Positions 29,899-41,603 of a stretch of 64,000 nt of DNA are shown piece by piece (the first letter of the stretch is position 1; each line of letters starts with the position of its first letter). A program made the translations under genes and the position numbers. A model generated the notes under the pieces. It saw nothing but the letters and a program-made list of their open reading frames with translations, did no database searches and was not told the origin of the DNA. The DNA is from Micromussa lordhowensis. Its lineage: Eukaryota; Cnidaria; Anthozoa; Scleractinia; Lobophylliidae. The stretch spans positions 31,822,977-31,886,976 of the forward strand of contig OZ026602.1 of NCBI GenBank assembly GCA_964020085.1, given 5' to 3'.

Positions 29899-30640
29899 TT
29901 ACCTGTGGATATTGAGTATTAAATAAATCACGTTGGCACCTATGCGAAAACTATGACCTTTATACAAGGATGAATCAAGGTTGTTAAACTTGAGAACTGC
30001 ATTAAGTTGCACAATAAAAAATGTTCTAGAAATAGCCTTCCCATCCGGCCAGCAAAACAAAGGGCCCGGGGAATGACCTCTCAATGAGACATAGCTTAAA
30101 ATGAGCTGTACGGGACAACATATGTCCTCGGGATAAATATAAACAACAAAAGGTTGCCCCGGAACGCTATGCTAAAATTGACAAAGAGAAAGTTGTAGTG
30201 CCTTGACGTTACCCTACTTGTCTACTAAACGATCTAGCTGCGTTATGTGTACGAGATTATTACATGGTCCTGTTGTGGTGGATATTTCTCCTACCCTAAG
30301 AAATGCATAAAAAGCTAAAGAGCACATGGCAGACATCAAACATTTCTGGAAAGCTGAGGCAGCTGTGTACTGAAAAGATCGTATTAACTGGCGTAAGAGT
30401 GGCAACGCGATTGGTAATCATATATCTCTTACTGGAGCTAATTTCCGATAACCCTTAAGCAGCTGATTAATTATGGTTGTTTGAGTGGGGTCATTCACCC
30501 CGGCTAGCCTATGAACGTAACCGATAGCAGAGACATAAGTGGTCACGGAAGACGAGGCATAATTGCGAGAAAAGCTAAAAACGCGGGTTGAATCGGTAGT
30601 GAGATATCCGAGGTACCTACATATTGAGTAGCCCAAGTAG
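29899..30640 (-). pseudogene. tyrosine recombinase of minus-strand DIRS-like element
   Basis: Three segments cover the enzyme: a core-binding part (SSSVTTYVSAIGYVHRLAG), the catalytic Arg box (CSLAFYAFLRVGEIS near 30305), and the HxxR box (YKGHSFRIGA near 29955). The frame is broken between them, and the sequence after HxxR degenerates before a clear catalytic tyrosine. The boxes identify the family; the product is not functional. Confidence 0.7.
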
Positions 30641-30712
30641 TAAACAAAGTTCAGGGCCGCTTGTATACTTTAGCCGAGGCGGCGGTTATACTGGCTGCCA
30701 GAAGCTTTTTAG

Positions 30713-32800
30713 TTATTTCGCCCAGTTCTCTGGTAACAGATGTTGAGGTACCGCTGTCGGTTCGAGTTCCGCATCTTTGTCGAGGAACTTGAATTTGTCT
30801 ACCTGCAACCGCGACAAGGCGTCAGCTTTATTATTGTAAACGCCCGGAAGCTGAACTGCCTTGAAAAGAATATTATGCCTTAAGTAATACAGAACCAAGG
30901 CGCGCACAAGAATCAACAGCTCTTTGTCCTTTGTTGTTTTCTTATCAATGACCTCCGACAGTGCCATATTGTCGGTATGAAACAGCACACATCTATTTGC
31001 TAACCTGTCTGCCCAAATGGCGACACTAAGGACAATGGGAAACATTTCAAGGACTATAATAGTTTTAGATGTCCACGTGCTAGGCCATTCACCGTAAAAC
31101 CACTTATGTCCAAAAATGGCACCATAACCCAATGAACCGGAAGAATCCGTGTATAAATTTAATGCCCTTGAAGAGAGCCAAATGAAATCCAAAAAGAATG
31201 ATTTACCATTAAAGTGGTCGAGAAACTGTAGCCACATTTGAAGGTCTTCTTTCACGTTCCGTTTCAAACGAATTAAGTGCGTTGGGCGACGAACTCCCAC
31301 TGTGACGTTGATCATACGTCTGAGAAACGTTCTGCCGGGTAAAACTACTGAGCATGTGAAATTCAATAGCCCTATAAGGGATTGCATTTCTTTCAAAGAA
31401 ACCTTCTTACGTTTCAAAAATTCTCGAAGCATGAACCTACATTTCTCCAACTTGTCGTTTGGAAGACGAGCTTCCTTTGCAGAGGTATCAAGTTCAATAC
31501 CAGCAAAACATAAAACAGCACTCGAACCTACGGTTTTTTCCGGAGCCATTGGAACTCCTACCTCGTCACAAGTCTTAAGGAACTTTGAAAGGCTAGTGGA
31601 ACATAAGGAATTGTCACGCTCGATAAGGAAATCGTCTAAGATATGCAAAATACCTTGTATGTCTAACTTGTGCCTAGCAATCCACTCAAGGGCAGAGCTG
31701 AATGTTTCAGTCTTAAGGAACTTTCAAAGGCTAGTGGAACATAAGGAATTGTCACGCTCGGTGATAAGGAAATCATCTAAGATATGAAAAATACCTTGTA
31801 TGTCTAACTTGTATGTCTACCTTGTATGTCTAACTTGCCTAGCAATCCACTCAAGGGCAGAGCTGAATGTTTCAGTCTTAAGGAACTTTGAAAGGCTAGT
31901 GGAACATAAGGAATTGTCATGCTCGATGATAAGGAAATCGTCTAAGATATGCAAAATACCTTGTATGTCTAACTTGTGCCTAGCAATCCACTCAAGGGCA
32001 GAGCTGAATGTTTCAAAAATTTTACAGGAGCTTGCGCATCCCATTGGTAGGCATCTATCGTAATAAAATTTATCATTCCAAAACATACCCAGAAGATCAT
32101 AATCGTTTGGGTTAACTGGTATTAATCTAAACGCGTTTTTCACATCTGTTTTCGTGAGCGCACAGCCCCTGCCTGTGTGCCTAATTAACCTTATCGCATC
32201 GTCAATGGATGCATAATGAACACTAGTTGCTATTTTAGGAATGTGAGAGTTAACAGAATTGCCAAAAGGAAAAGACAAATGGTGAATTCAGCGGTATTCC
32301 CCAGGTGTCTTCTTGGGGATTAAACCTAAAGGTGAAATGTGTAGTGAAGGTAAAGGCCGAGTGAGAAATGGCCCTACAATTCTGCCTAACTTAAGTTCCT
32401 TAGCAAGTTTGTCATCTACAGCGTCTGGCTTTTGAAATGCTGACAACAGATTAATACATTTGGACGCCATTCGAGGTCCAACGTAATCAAGTGAAAAACC
32501 AGTTGAAAAACCATTAATCAGATATTCTTTTGAACCACTAGGATAACCTTCTAAATAGGCACGTAATTTATTTACTCGAATTGGTGTTGGCAGAGGTGTT
32601 GGCTGAGACTGTGCGTGAAGTAGCTGCTGAAGGTTTGCTGGAAGACCGACATCGAAATGCTGGGTAAGAAGCTCCGCATTTAAAACATTTATGCTTGAAA
32701 TTACAGCCGAAACACTGGTCCCCTTGGTGAAACTTCCAACAGAAGCCCCTCGGAAAGGGCTGTTTAGCCCAAATTTATGCTTGAATTTTTTCTGAAACAC
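30713..32800 (-). pseudogene. DIRS-like RT / RNase H with internal triplication
   Basis: The frame starts near 32800, is interrupted by TGA at 32288-32290, and continues to 30713. RT landmarks are ISPLGLIPKKTPGEYR, GCALTKTDVKNAFRLIPV, CLPMGCASSCKIFETF and ILHILDDFLI. RNase H landmarks are LNLYTDSSGSLGYGAIFG, VLEMFPIVLSVAIW, VLFHTDNMALSEVI and YNNKADALSR. The LDD active site sits in a segment present three times in tandem (31573-32015). That disrupts the fold. The RNase H part by itself looks well conserved. Confidence 0.75.
31573..32015 (-). repeat. tandem triplication (138/165/140 bp) in RT
   Basis: Copies at 31573-31710, 31711-31875 and 31876-32015 are nearly identical. Each begins TCTTAAGGAACTTT and ends GCAGAGCTGAATGTTTCA on the plus strand. 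The middle copy has an extra internal microduplication of CTTGTATGTCTAAC-type units. High identity indicates a recent event. Confidence 0.9.
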
Positions 32801-33302
32801 GACTCGCTAGTGGAACTGAAATTAATTCATGAACTTGTTGTGGCCGGTTATTAGCCTCCAGACTGCCCAGAGTGTTAAGGGAAGTAGGATTTAAGTTATC
32901 ATGGCCCTCACCAGTTAAATTTTCTACTACATCAGCGACTGATTCTTGGACAGACGCAATAGGAATCGTCGTTGCTGCTCCATCTCCACTATTGACACTC
33001 GTATTACTAATAATTCCAGCCTCAGTCAGACCCTGGATCACTGCATTGGAAATAGCCTTCGTCAAAGCAGGAATGACGGCCATGGACGACATGGAGGAGG
33101 CTTGTGATGTCCCAGGCACAGGGGCTTGAACCGCTAAAGGTTGACGCTGGAGTTGGCTTGGATGAGACCTGCCATTGTTGTTCTGAACTGCTCTGGCACG
33201 CTTGGAGGCGGGCAGACCAGAGCGCTTGGAGCTTGCCCCTTTTGAGGTTGATTTCTGAGTCGTGCTGCCTGGCACTGCTTGGCATTTCCCAGGAGTCAAC
33301 AT
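32775..33302 (-). CDS. ORF1 (gag-like) of DIRS-like element
   Basis: The ORF encodes 175 residues. The N-terminal half is rich in Ser, Lys and Gln (SKRSGLPASKRARAVQ) and probably disordered or nucleic-acid binding. The middle has a hydrophobic helix (MAVIPALTKAISNAVIQGLT) and the C-terminal half is acidic and Asn-rich. No zinc knuckle is present. Gag-like function is inferred from position ahead of RT. It overlaps the start of the RT frame by 26 bp. Confidence 0.5.
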   Translation of the reverse strand: MLTPGKCQAVPGSTTQKSTSKGASSKRSGLPASKRARAVQNNNGRSHPSQLQRQPLAVQAPVPGTSQASSMSSMAVIPALTKAISNAVIQGLTEAGIISNTSVNSGDGAATTIPIASVQESVADVVENLTGEGHDNLNPTSLNTLGSLEANNRPQQVHELISVPLASRVSEKIQA

Positions 33303-33689
33303 TTCGCGGAAGGATTAAAACTACACAAATAAAACGTAAACTCTTTTGAACCAAATGTATCACTCCCTGTCAATTCAACTGCTTTGAGGAAAACAACTGA
33401 GGTCAAAGTTGGATAGTCAGGGAAAAATCCACAGGACATTTACTAAAGAAAGAATGAAATGACAGTAACAACGGAACCATATAACATTCAGCAAATCGGC
33501 AACATGTTTGGCAAACCCATAAGCGAGATGCCGCAAAGAACATGCTTTAATGCCGGAGATAAGAACAATCGGTCCTTGAAAAGTAAACTGTAGAAATAAA
33601 GCACTCACTGAAAGTGCAAACGTAAATGCTTGGTAGATTAGACATGCTCGAAGCAGTCAGTTTATTAAATAATTTCACAACAAATTAAG

Positions 33690-34200
33690 AGCCAATTTCT
33701 GAAATTATCAAAAATCGGAGTCAGTCATGAAATTTCGAATTCCTTCGTATTTTGCCCATATAGAAAGGTATTTTAAAAAATAAGGTTAAAAGTTTCAGTC
33801 ACGAAACTAGCGGAAAATTACCCATTTTCATCTCGCTCGTAGAAGGAAACGCAACGTCCTCTATTAATGAAATATTTACAAAATATAAACACATCCTTGT
33901 TCTTCATAATGCACCAGTTTAATTTAGATAAGATGGAAAATTGGAAATGCTTCGGCCATTAGAAGAAACCCTATTTTGGCAGTTTAAAATTTTAGCAAAT
34001 TCCATCCGATTTCAACACAAAAGAAACCCAATTGGTACGTAAAATTTGAACTTAAAATTAAGACCTTGTTGAAGCACAACCTTAGTTGTTTACTGTGTTA
34101 AAATATTTCTGGCGGCACTACAAAAGTATCCCGGTGAGAGACGAAAATGTGAAGGGTACTTTGAAACGAGGAGAGCCTTCGAAACGAACAACGGCCGTCA
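33690..34200. repeat. left arm of ~500-bp inverted repeat
   Basis: The interval is the reverse complement, with scattered differences, of 39340-39880. Shared segments include CAGTCACGAAACTAGCGG, AAATATTTCTGGCGGCACT and GTGAAGGGTACTTTG. The arms enclose about 5.1 kb. See the separate right-arm entry. Confidence 0.8.
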
Positions 34201-35068
34201 CGCTACAAATCAAGTCCTTTGTTTAATTATCACTTGCGACGAATAATTTGTTTTCGAAAAGCTGTACAGTAATTGCTGATAGCACAGCTTATTCTCTGTT
34301 GAACTTAGTGGGATAACATTTTGTTTAATTCTGTCAACTCACGTATTTGTACACATGGAGAAGACAGGATTAGACACATTTTGCTGAAATTCGAAACTGT
34401 TTACATTATTCTGCTTTGGCTTCTTTCAAAAATACAACAATCAGGAAATACCAAAAATCAGAGTATTTCTAAGCTTTACTTCATCCATCGATTGAGTTTT
34501 TAAGACAGGAAAAGCAATTACTTTAGAATTATCAAGCGAAGATTGTATAACTTCACTTATTAGAAGAGGTCAAAGTTAACAGCAAAGATCAACAGATTAG
34601 CTAGCTATGTGATTGTTGCATCGCCAGTATAAATATTTATGAAATTGCTATAAACTAGCAGTTTATTTTGGCCCTGAATTTGAAAAACTCGCTAAAGAGG
34701 ACTTTTCACAGTGATCTGATCTGCAGCGCGAGTAACTCTCTTTAAACGGAAAAAGTTGAAACCCTTGTCACTGCGTGACTCAAACTGAGGCGTGATCAGA
34801 ACCGCGTGGGACCTAGTAACAGAACTCTCCCCACGCGCTACGCAGGTGAACAAGTAACAAATGACAAAAATTTTGGATTTTACCTCCGTAACTAAGTAGG
34901 TATTCAATTTTCTAAACCAGCCGTCTAGCCAGAAATATACATTCCCCGTGCTTGAAAAACGTTTTCTTTTGACGGGGGAGGGAAGGGGGGAGGGAGTGAA
35001 GGTTCCTTGCTCGTGAGAAGTAGCGGGCGTTTAGAACACATTTTAGTGCCCTTTTTTCAACAGCCACT
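34200..35068. other. noncoding interval
   Basis: No gene or clear element seen. Small ORFs only. Confidence 0.45.
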
Positions 35069-35114
35069 TAATAATAATAATAATAATAATAACAATAATA
35101 ATAATAATAATTAT
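35069..35114. repeat. (AAT)n microsatellite
   Basis: About fifteen AAT/ATA units with one interruption (AAC). A second short AAT-rich tract lies at 35264-35291. Confidence 0.95.
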
Positions 35115-35582
35115 TTCTTATATTGCCGGCGCAGTCGAACATGCAATAAAGATATGATCGAGTGCACTTATCTTTGCAAATATAAAGAACAAAGTGGACA
35201 GTTACTATAATGTATCCTAACTACAGCAAAAGGCTAACATTAATGGTTGGAACTTCTATCCATAATAATAATATAATAATAATAATATTTATCCAGGGTA
35301 CCCACTCGCCTTGGCGGTTTTCAGTGGGGCCCTGCAAATTATAATTTACAATCAAAGTGCTCTGTGAGCAAACTCGTGAAGCGAACAAACGAATTCAAAT
35401 ATTTTTTTGGATTATGTTTAATATTATTTGGTTTTGGGAATATTGTGGCTGATTTTCATGTTTAGAGTACGAGGAAATTAACCAACAGAAAATCCTCGTA
35501 GAGACTCGAGCCCGCTGAGTTGTCCGAGGTTTTATAGTCGATACTAATAACAATGTTCTTTTTTTTCTGTTTTTGCACCTGA

Positions 35583-35697
35583 TGTTGACATAGCTCAGTG
35601 GTACTGCGTACCTCTGCCGTTCAAGTGTACCGCGATCGACTCCGGGTGTAGGCTGAAATTTTTAAATTCTTTTTTTTTTCTTTTTTTTTTCTTTTTA
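35583..35697 (+). repeat. tRNA-derived SINE-like repeat with poly(T)
   Basis: An A-box-like sequence (ATAGCTCAGTGGTA) and a B-box-like sequence (GATCGACTCC) are about 40 bp apart, followed by a T-rich tail (35667-35696). Anticodon and acceptor stems do not pair well. It fits a degenerate tRNA-derived element better than a tRNA gene. Confidence 0.5.
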
Positions 35698-35981
35698 GAG
35701 ATACAGAAACTAATTGCTCTGTGTTTATATCATTTCGCTCGCTATATGCCCATTTACCATACCATAAAACTGTATTTCAACGTCTTCCGCTTTTCTGTAA
35801 AATCCACACGAATTCGGCATCCAGTGAGAACTTGTGCTGCTCATCGATTTTACGATTCTCGATGTTCTCATTTTCGGTAGCCAAGTCTTCTTTAACTTAT
35901 ATCTTTTAATTTAGACCTTTAAAACAGCTTATTTTAATTAAAGATAGACAGCAATTTAACTCATTTCCAACCGCCGCGCAG

Positions 35982-36007
35982 TTCCGGGGTGGATATCCAC
36001 CCCGGAA
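35982..36007. repeat. 26-bp perfect palindrome
   Basis: The sequence TTCCGGGGTGGAT is followed directly by its exact complement, centred on the GATATC site at 35992-35997. Outside it, CTCATTTCC at 35960 matches the complement of GGAAATGAG at 36004. This suggests a larger decayed inverted structure. Confidence 0.9.
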
Positions 36008-36009
36008 AT

Positions 36010-37280
36010 GAGGGTCGGCCGAATGAAGGTGACACGAATGCGTTACTTCCGATTCTCACCAAATTTGGACAGTGGAATGATCTCATCATTAGCCAATAAC
36101 AGGCCATTTTTCAGCCTTTTTCGTCATATCCCCCCCTCGGGACAGTTTTGTCAAGTCAGCTAATTAGTATGCAAGAAACCGTAATGGCGGTCTTCCCTCG
36201 ACGAAATGTTTATTTGCTCAAAATTGTGGCCAAATCTTTCGGGAATGGAAGTCTGGACATTTGTAAGTATACAAGAAAGCATTTAGAACCATTTGCTGAC
36301 TTTTAAGGCTCTAATTATTGAGAAGAAAGCTTTTTTAAACTTGTACGTGACTTCGACCACGCGGTCGAAAATGAATAAATTATCGGCTTATCGCACTGTC
36401 TCGCTCTGTTTGTTGTTTCGTTCTCTTTTGTAGCCCACAGAGGTCATGTTTTCGTCTAAATCGTCTAAGAAAAGTTCGAACAAGATGTTCCCATTCAATG
36501 ATCAGCTACCCGTGAATAATTCTAGCTTTTTTTGACCGAAAAGTCGGCTATTGTCATGTTCGTGTTTTTCCGTTGCTATGGGCAACCTTGCGTCCTTTGT
36601 TGAGTCGATAAGGTCAAGTGGCGTCACAAATAAAATTCTAATTGACTCTGGTTTTGCTCGATTTCGCTGAAATTTTAACACAATGAAGCTGGATAGATAA
36701 GGAACAGATTTTTTCTATGCCGATGTGTGCTAGCTATTCACGCTGAAGAGATATATTGCTTCGAAGTCAGGGTTTTGAAGAGATCATTTTGCGAAGCGTA
36801 ACTTTGGTGTGACTTTGAAATCCGAGCTTTTTGTTGATTTTGAAGAAAAAAATATACGGAAACGCTCATTTTTTCGAGGATTAAAACGAATATAAATTTA
36901 TATATGTTCCGAACTCAATTTCTTGTGAAAAAATATTATTTTTGACGAGTGCTGGGTTTTCATTTTTTTCCCGCGAAATTTGTGGTCGTAAATTAAAAGT
37001 AAGCTGCGAGCGTACCTCATTTGCATAAAGTTTACAGCCCATCGATCGAGCGACACATTTGTCCACAACTCACGATAACTCGTGCTGCGCATGCGCTTCA
37101 CGAGTTAAAAATAAAAATTGATATTACACTAAAAACTAATTAAAAAGCTATAACAATAATTAGATATTACAAGAAAAACTAATTTAAAAGCTATGAGAAT
37201 AATTAGATAGGTTATTGTTACAAAATCATAAGCTTGGCCTTAAAAAAGGACATCGATTCGCTACTTTAAATGGTATTATC
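36010..37280. other. noncoding AT-rich interval
   Basis: No supported gene. ORFs here are short and lack motifs. Confidence 0.45.
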
Positions 37281-37289
37281 TAGGTTGTT

Positions 37290-37465
37290 CCAGTCCTTAG
37301 AGGCTTGATAAATGAAAGTTTGTTTGCCGCTGTTGGTACGCACGCGAGGAAGATAGAATCAATGTGCTCGGACCAAGACATAGTTTGGTTTATAACCACT
37401 CCCAAGTACTTAAACGAATCAGACCTATGATGCAGTAGCAAGTAGAGTAGATATTGCAAGCTGTT
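37290..37465 (-). pseudogene. LINE reverse-transcriptase fragment
   Basis: The minus strand reads DSFKYLGVVINQTMSWSEHI, the post-catalytic block of many non-LTR reverse transcriptases (FKYLGV.ID..L.W..HI). Only about 60 codons remain. Confidence 0.6.
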
Positions 37466-37924
37466 TGGGGCCACACCTGCATTTTATGTCTACATGTAGC
37501 ATGTTCCTTGACTGCAAAACAGTCAAATTTTTGCTTTTCAAGTGTAGTAGATACGATACTCGGGAAGCACACAAAGCCTGGTATGTCATTCGCCTTCTCT
37601 CAGTCCTACAAGAAACGACCGCGCATGATCCTACAACCGGGCCTGTTCCAAGCTCCAGAATAGTGAGAACCACGAAATCTTAAAACCATGAACCCAAATT
37701 TAACATGACTCTCTCTCTGAACAGTTCCACTCATTTTGTTTCCTCGGGTTTTGCTTTCAAAAACGCAGACCCAGATGGGTCGCTCAGTGCGTATACGCTG
37801 CAGTGGTCAGCCACTCTAGCCTCACTGTCTATGTGCACCTGATTAGGCAAAAAGACATATGTTATTTTCACACTACCAATATAAATATGTCTGCTGATGT
37901 TTCAGTTATGTTTTTGTTGCTGAT

Positions 37925-38034
37925 CCTGCTGCTGCTGCTGCTACTGCTACTGCTACTGCTACTGCTACTGCTACTGCTACTGCTACTGCTACTACTGCTG
38001 CTGCTACTGCTACTGCTACTGCTTCTGCTACTGT
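37925..38034 (+). repeat. CTG/CTA triplet microsatellite
   Basis: About 36 units of CTG interspersed with CTA, some in regular CTGCTA alternation. The resulting poly-Leu frame is not a credible gene. Confidence 0.95.
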
Positions 38035-38205
38035 AACAGCTACAGCCATGTCTCCTACTGCCGCTGTTAAACGCTTCAGTTCTCGATTGTTTTTGCGAGA
38101 AACTTTTATGATTCTAAACCCTTTCCCCTAAACAAGTCTTTCCGAAAAAAAAATGTACACTACAGATACGCTACAGTGTAAACAAGTGTACACTCTAATT
38201 TACCT

Positions 38206-38790
38206 TAAAATCGCTTTTAAGATAGAGCTTCCCTGCCTTCAGGGAATCTTTAATGCGCCTTGCCCATTCTCGGCCGTCAGCTCTAAGTGAAGAAATATCC
38301 TCCACTATTGAGGCAAGGTCATTAAATGCTCGTGCCCCTTCTGCTGCGAAATAATCGAGGCCTTCTAGGGACTTGCGCACCGAAGCACTACACTCTGTCA
38401 GTATTCGTAGCATGGTACTACGGCTAAAAGGCTTGAAGTTAGTCTCACTGCATGTACTGCATGACAATCCGTGGCACTGTGATAATTTTCTCGGACGAGA
38501 GCTGGAGGTGTTTTTCGAAAATTACCGATTCAAATTTCAGTCAACGAAGGTAGTTATAGAAGAAAAAAGAAATGTTAAAACGGCATGATGGATTTGTAAT
38601 GGCTAAAACCTACCTGCGCAAGCTAGCAACAGCTTTGTTTCACTGTCGACGCCAGAATCGTCGCTTATTTTGCAGTAGACTGGAGGTGGTAGCGGACATC
38701 TTTCTTGCAATTGCCCATTGAAACACATTGCACATTGGCCGGATTGAAGGTACTTGGACCGCAGTAACCACCAACGAAGCAATAATAACC
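38206..38790 (-). CDS. two exons of an unnamed gene (partial)
   Basis: On the minus strand a first exon (about 38790-38603) reads SGQCAMCFNGQLQERCPLPP and ends at a GTAGGT donor. A second starts after an acceptor near 38477 and reads NFKPFSRSTMLRILTECSAS and then KSLEGLDYFAAEGARAFNDL, ending at an AAG/GTAAAT donor (38206). The 3' continuation was not found. The C..C pattern of the first exon suggests zinc binding. I recall similar exons in cnidarian multi-copy genes but cannot name them. This is partial and unconfirmed. Confidence 0.4.
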
Positions 38791-39339
38791 ACAAGATGCC
38801 ATAAAGGCTTTGATAGCAAGGCGAAAAAATAAGAACTTAGAACTTTCAGTATTATGTAATACTGACAATCATAACACGAGCTTACCAGGTCTGCCAGTAC
38901 CAGTGCGCAACTGTCACGCAAAACGTATAGTGACAAACTTCAGGAATGTCAACATACGACCTTTGCTCGCATCTTCGTCTTGCCACATTTAGAGTAAATA
39001 ACGCTATCAATCACATGGTCAAAAAGGTTAAAATAGTATTCAGGATATTGCTAGACTCTACAATCGAGTGCAAGATTGTCCTAGTCAAGCAGATAGTTCA
39101 AGGATCGGGTAAGTTTTATAATCATCTCGAGCAAACTGAAAGATGATCGCTTTTATTTATAACTTGTTTTAATGACATATTGTTCAAGAGATATAACTTT
39201 ATTTCACGAAAGAATGTATAAAATTATCATCCATCCCCACAGAAATTTGAAGAAGCTCTCTTTTAAAGAAGCCAGCTAAAGTTTGTGTAAAATACTGTGT
39301 TCATACACTAGCGCTTGTTCGTTTCATAGTGTCTCCTAG

Positions 39340-39880
39340 TGTCAAAGTACCCTTCACATTTTGGGCTCTCGACGGGGTACTTTTGCAGTGCCGCCAGAAA
39401 TATTTTAACATAGTAAATAACAAAGATTGTGCTTCAATCAAGGTCTTAATTTTAAGTTCAAACTCTACGTACCAATTGGGTTTTTTTGTGCTGAAATTAG
39501 ATGAAATTTGCTAAATTTTTTAACTGCCGAAATGGGGTTTCTTCAAATGGCCGAAGCATTTCCAATTTTCCAGCTTATCTAAATTAAACTAGTGCAATAT
39601 GAAGAACAAGGATGTGTTTATATTTTGTAAACATTTCGTTAATATAGGACTTCGCGTTTCTCTCTACCAGCGAGATGAAAATGGGTAATTTTCTGCTAGT
39701 TTCGTGACTGAAAGGACGCTAATTTGCCATATTTCAAACTTTGCCCGATTTTGAAAAAAATAACACGCTGATGAAACTTTTAACCTTATTTTTTAAAATA
39801 CCTTTCTATAGAGACTATATGGGCAAAATACGAAGAAATTCGAAATTTCACGACTGAAAAATCGGCTCTTAAATGTGCTG
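39340..39880. repeat. right arm of ~500-bp inverted repeat
   Basis: Reverse complement of 33690-34200. It directly follows, in minus orientation, the 3' end of the SGNH-hydrolase fragment. An element bearing this sequence inverted at its two ends would match the inverted terminal repeats known for DIRS1-type retroelements. The two arms here appear to come from different copies. Confidence 0.75.
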
Positions 39881-40442
39881 TATCGCAAACAAGATGGCTC
39901 CGCGATAACTGCGGTAAAGGGCGTAGTTCTCGTGATCATTTAGGTGAACACCATCCCTCCTTAAGATTGACACATTGGGCTGGCAAAGGCCTTTATGATG
40001 CCAAAACTCAGAAAAAGAAAGAGGCTCTAAAATTACCTCAAGATAGTTATTTAATATGTCCACTGAGGAATTATAATCAGGGCAATGGGACAGGAGAGTT
40101 GTTCGATGTATAGTCTGGCAAACAACTATAAAGGCAGCCTGGCACACCTTGTGCAGAGTAGAAACCAGACTTTCTACATTAGACCCCACCGTTTCTGGCT
40201 TCACAGAGGTCATTAGACCCTATTTCCAAAATAATGATTTCGGGCTGCAAGGCTTTCACGTATTCCAAGTCATATGCAAAAATTTTCGAGACTGTTCGTC
40301 CCTCAATCCCTACGAAATGAATGTCCACTGAAGACAAATTCAACCCTGGAACAGTTCTATGATCCACACCCTGGTCGAGAAAGAGTTGAAAACGTCGAAC
40401 AAATGAGTGTCCCAGAATTAGGGCCTTGGGTTTCCAAGCCAT
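39869..40442 (-). pseudogene. SGNH/GDSL-hydrolase fragment, frameshifted
   Basis: Two overlapping minus segments carry the SGNH boxes: ALILGHSFVRR (block I Ser), LEIGSNDLC (block III GxND) and RRDGVHLND (block V DxxH). A one-base frame change occurs near 40200. SGNH hydrolases are encoded by Ngaro and related tyrosine-recombinase retrotransposons, and the sequence directly downstream is the inverted-repeat arm. I therefore infer this is a retroelement ORF, not a host esterase. It is not functional as it stands. Confidence 0.65.
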
Positions 40443-40649
40443 AGTAAGTAAATTCTAAAAAGAAAGTACTTAACTTTGAGTTGATTGCCTGCTTGCTTAA
40501 TGGCCGAGCCTTGCAGACTATTAAGAGGGCGAGATAACGAAAGCATATCTCTTTTAGCAGTTTCCAATCTGTGAAAACGAGGCTCTGTACTTTTACTCCA
40601 TGCCTTAAGCCTTGCACAACTCTCGATTCTATTGTCTTTAAACACGCCT

Positions 40650-41136
40650 GATTATCTTGTGACTCTTGCGTAAGCTCAATCGATTGTCAAAGATAGACTA
40701 GTTGGACGTATTGTATGACAGAGAACAGCAATCAACATACCTCAGCCCTGGTGCGAAATAATTAGTTATGGGTACTTAACACAATTAACGACATTAGTTA
40801 TAATATGAGCAGGTGACATAAAAACTTTTATTTGTAACAAATAAATTCATATAACACTATACTTATTGTTGATTATGATGAACATATTTCCCACTCTTTT
40901 GTGGTTATTAGATTTCTACATAGGGATTCTTTGTATCACGCATTATTCAGAATCATTCTTGCTTTGAACCCCCTTGTAAATCTCTTACCTTAAAACAACC
41001 GTATTGGAAATCTAAAATCGACTTAGTTGTGAGCAAGACAAGTATACTAACTTGCTGATTACATTTAAGTAATATTATAGCACATAAATTTCTTTCAACC
41101 ATTTTTCAGTCCTTTCAATGCGGATTGCTCTTACAG
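40650..41136. other. noncoding interval
   Basis: No gene seen. The right end leads into a splice acceptor (CTCTTACAG at 41128-41136). Confidence 0.4.
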
Positions 41137-41349
41137 GTTAACTACAGTCAACGTCTGACACAAGACAAAGAAACTACACTGGAAGATGTCTTGGGAAACA
41201 TAACATCTCATTTCGTGCAGGTTTCTACCTATACCGCAGCAGACAACAAAATGTCAATCCACATTGGAGATGTTCCACCATTAATTGCACCCTGCCAGCG
41301 TTCCAATGAGGTGCTAAACACAGAAGAGTACAAAAAAGTGTTTACTTGA
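41137..41349 (+). CDS. probable terminal exon of an unknown gene
   Basis: After a TTACAG acceptor the frame encodes 70 residues (VNYSQRLTQDKETTLEDVLG, SHFVQVSTYTAADNKMSIHI, APCQRSNEVLNTEEYKKVF) and a stop. No upstream exon on the same strand was identified, and the domain is not recognised. It lies 255 bp left of the EnSpm insertion site and is not part of that element. Confidence 0.35.
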   Translation, partial: VNYSQRLTQDKETTLEDVLGNITSHFVQVSTYTAADNKMSIHIGDVPPLIAPCQRSNEVLNTEEYKKVFT

Positions 41350-41603
41350 AAGATAAAAGTGAAGATGTAGAAAGTTTGTGCAATGTTACAATGTTGGTTA
41401 ATAGAGTTCTGTGGTTTTAATTATTAAACCACACCCACAGGCAGGGATTTATATAACATGCTATCGGGCTTTAGTGTGTTTCTTAGTTGATTTATACTTC
41501 AGGGAACTGGAGATATAAGCACTGAGTGGTGTGATGGGTCACTAGTTCTGTATGCAAATAATTGTATTGCAATTATCTTTATACATCTGAAGCTATGCAT
41601 GTA

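Larger units (their letters stand above)
29890..34200 (-). mobile_element. second DIRS-like retrotransposon, minus strand
   Basis: Reading leftwards on the minus strand: ORF1 (33302-32775), RT/RNase H (32800-30713), tyrosine recombinase (30640-29899). About 500 bp upstream of ORF1 (33690-34200) recurs inverted at 39340-39880 and may be the terminal repeat. Nonsense codons and a triplication make it inactive. It differs in sequence from the element at 24-27.7 kb, so two DIRS-like lineages are present. Confidence 0.7.

Noticed and set aside
37803..38036. Leucine-rich protein ORF
   Set aside because: It is a translation of the CTG/CTA microsatellite.
39869..40442. Host esterase gene
   Set aside because: The frame is broken and the ORF abuts an inverted repeat shared with a DIRS-like element, so a retroelement origin is more likely.
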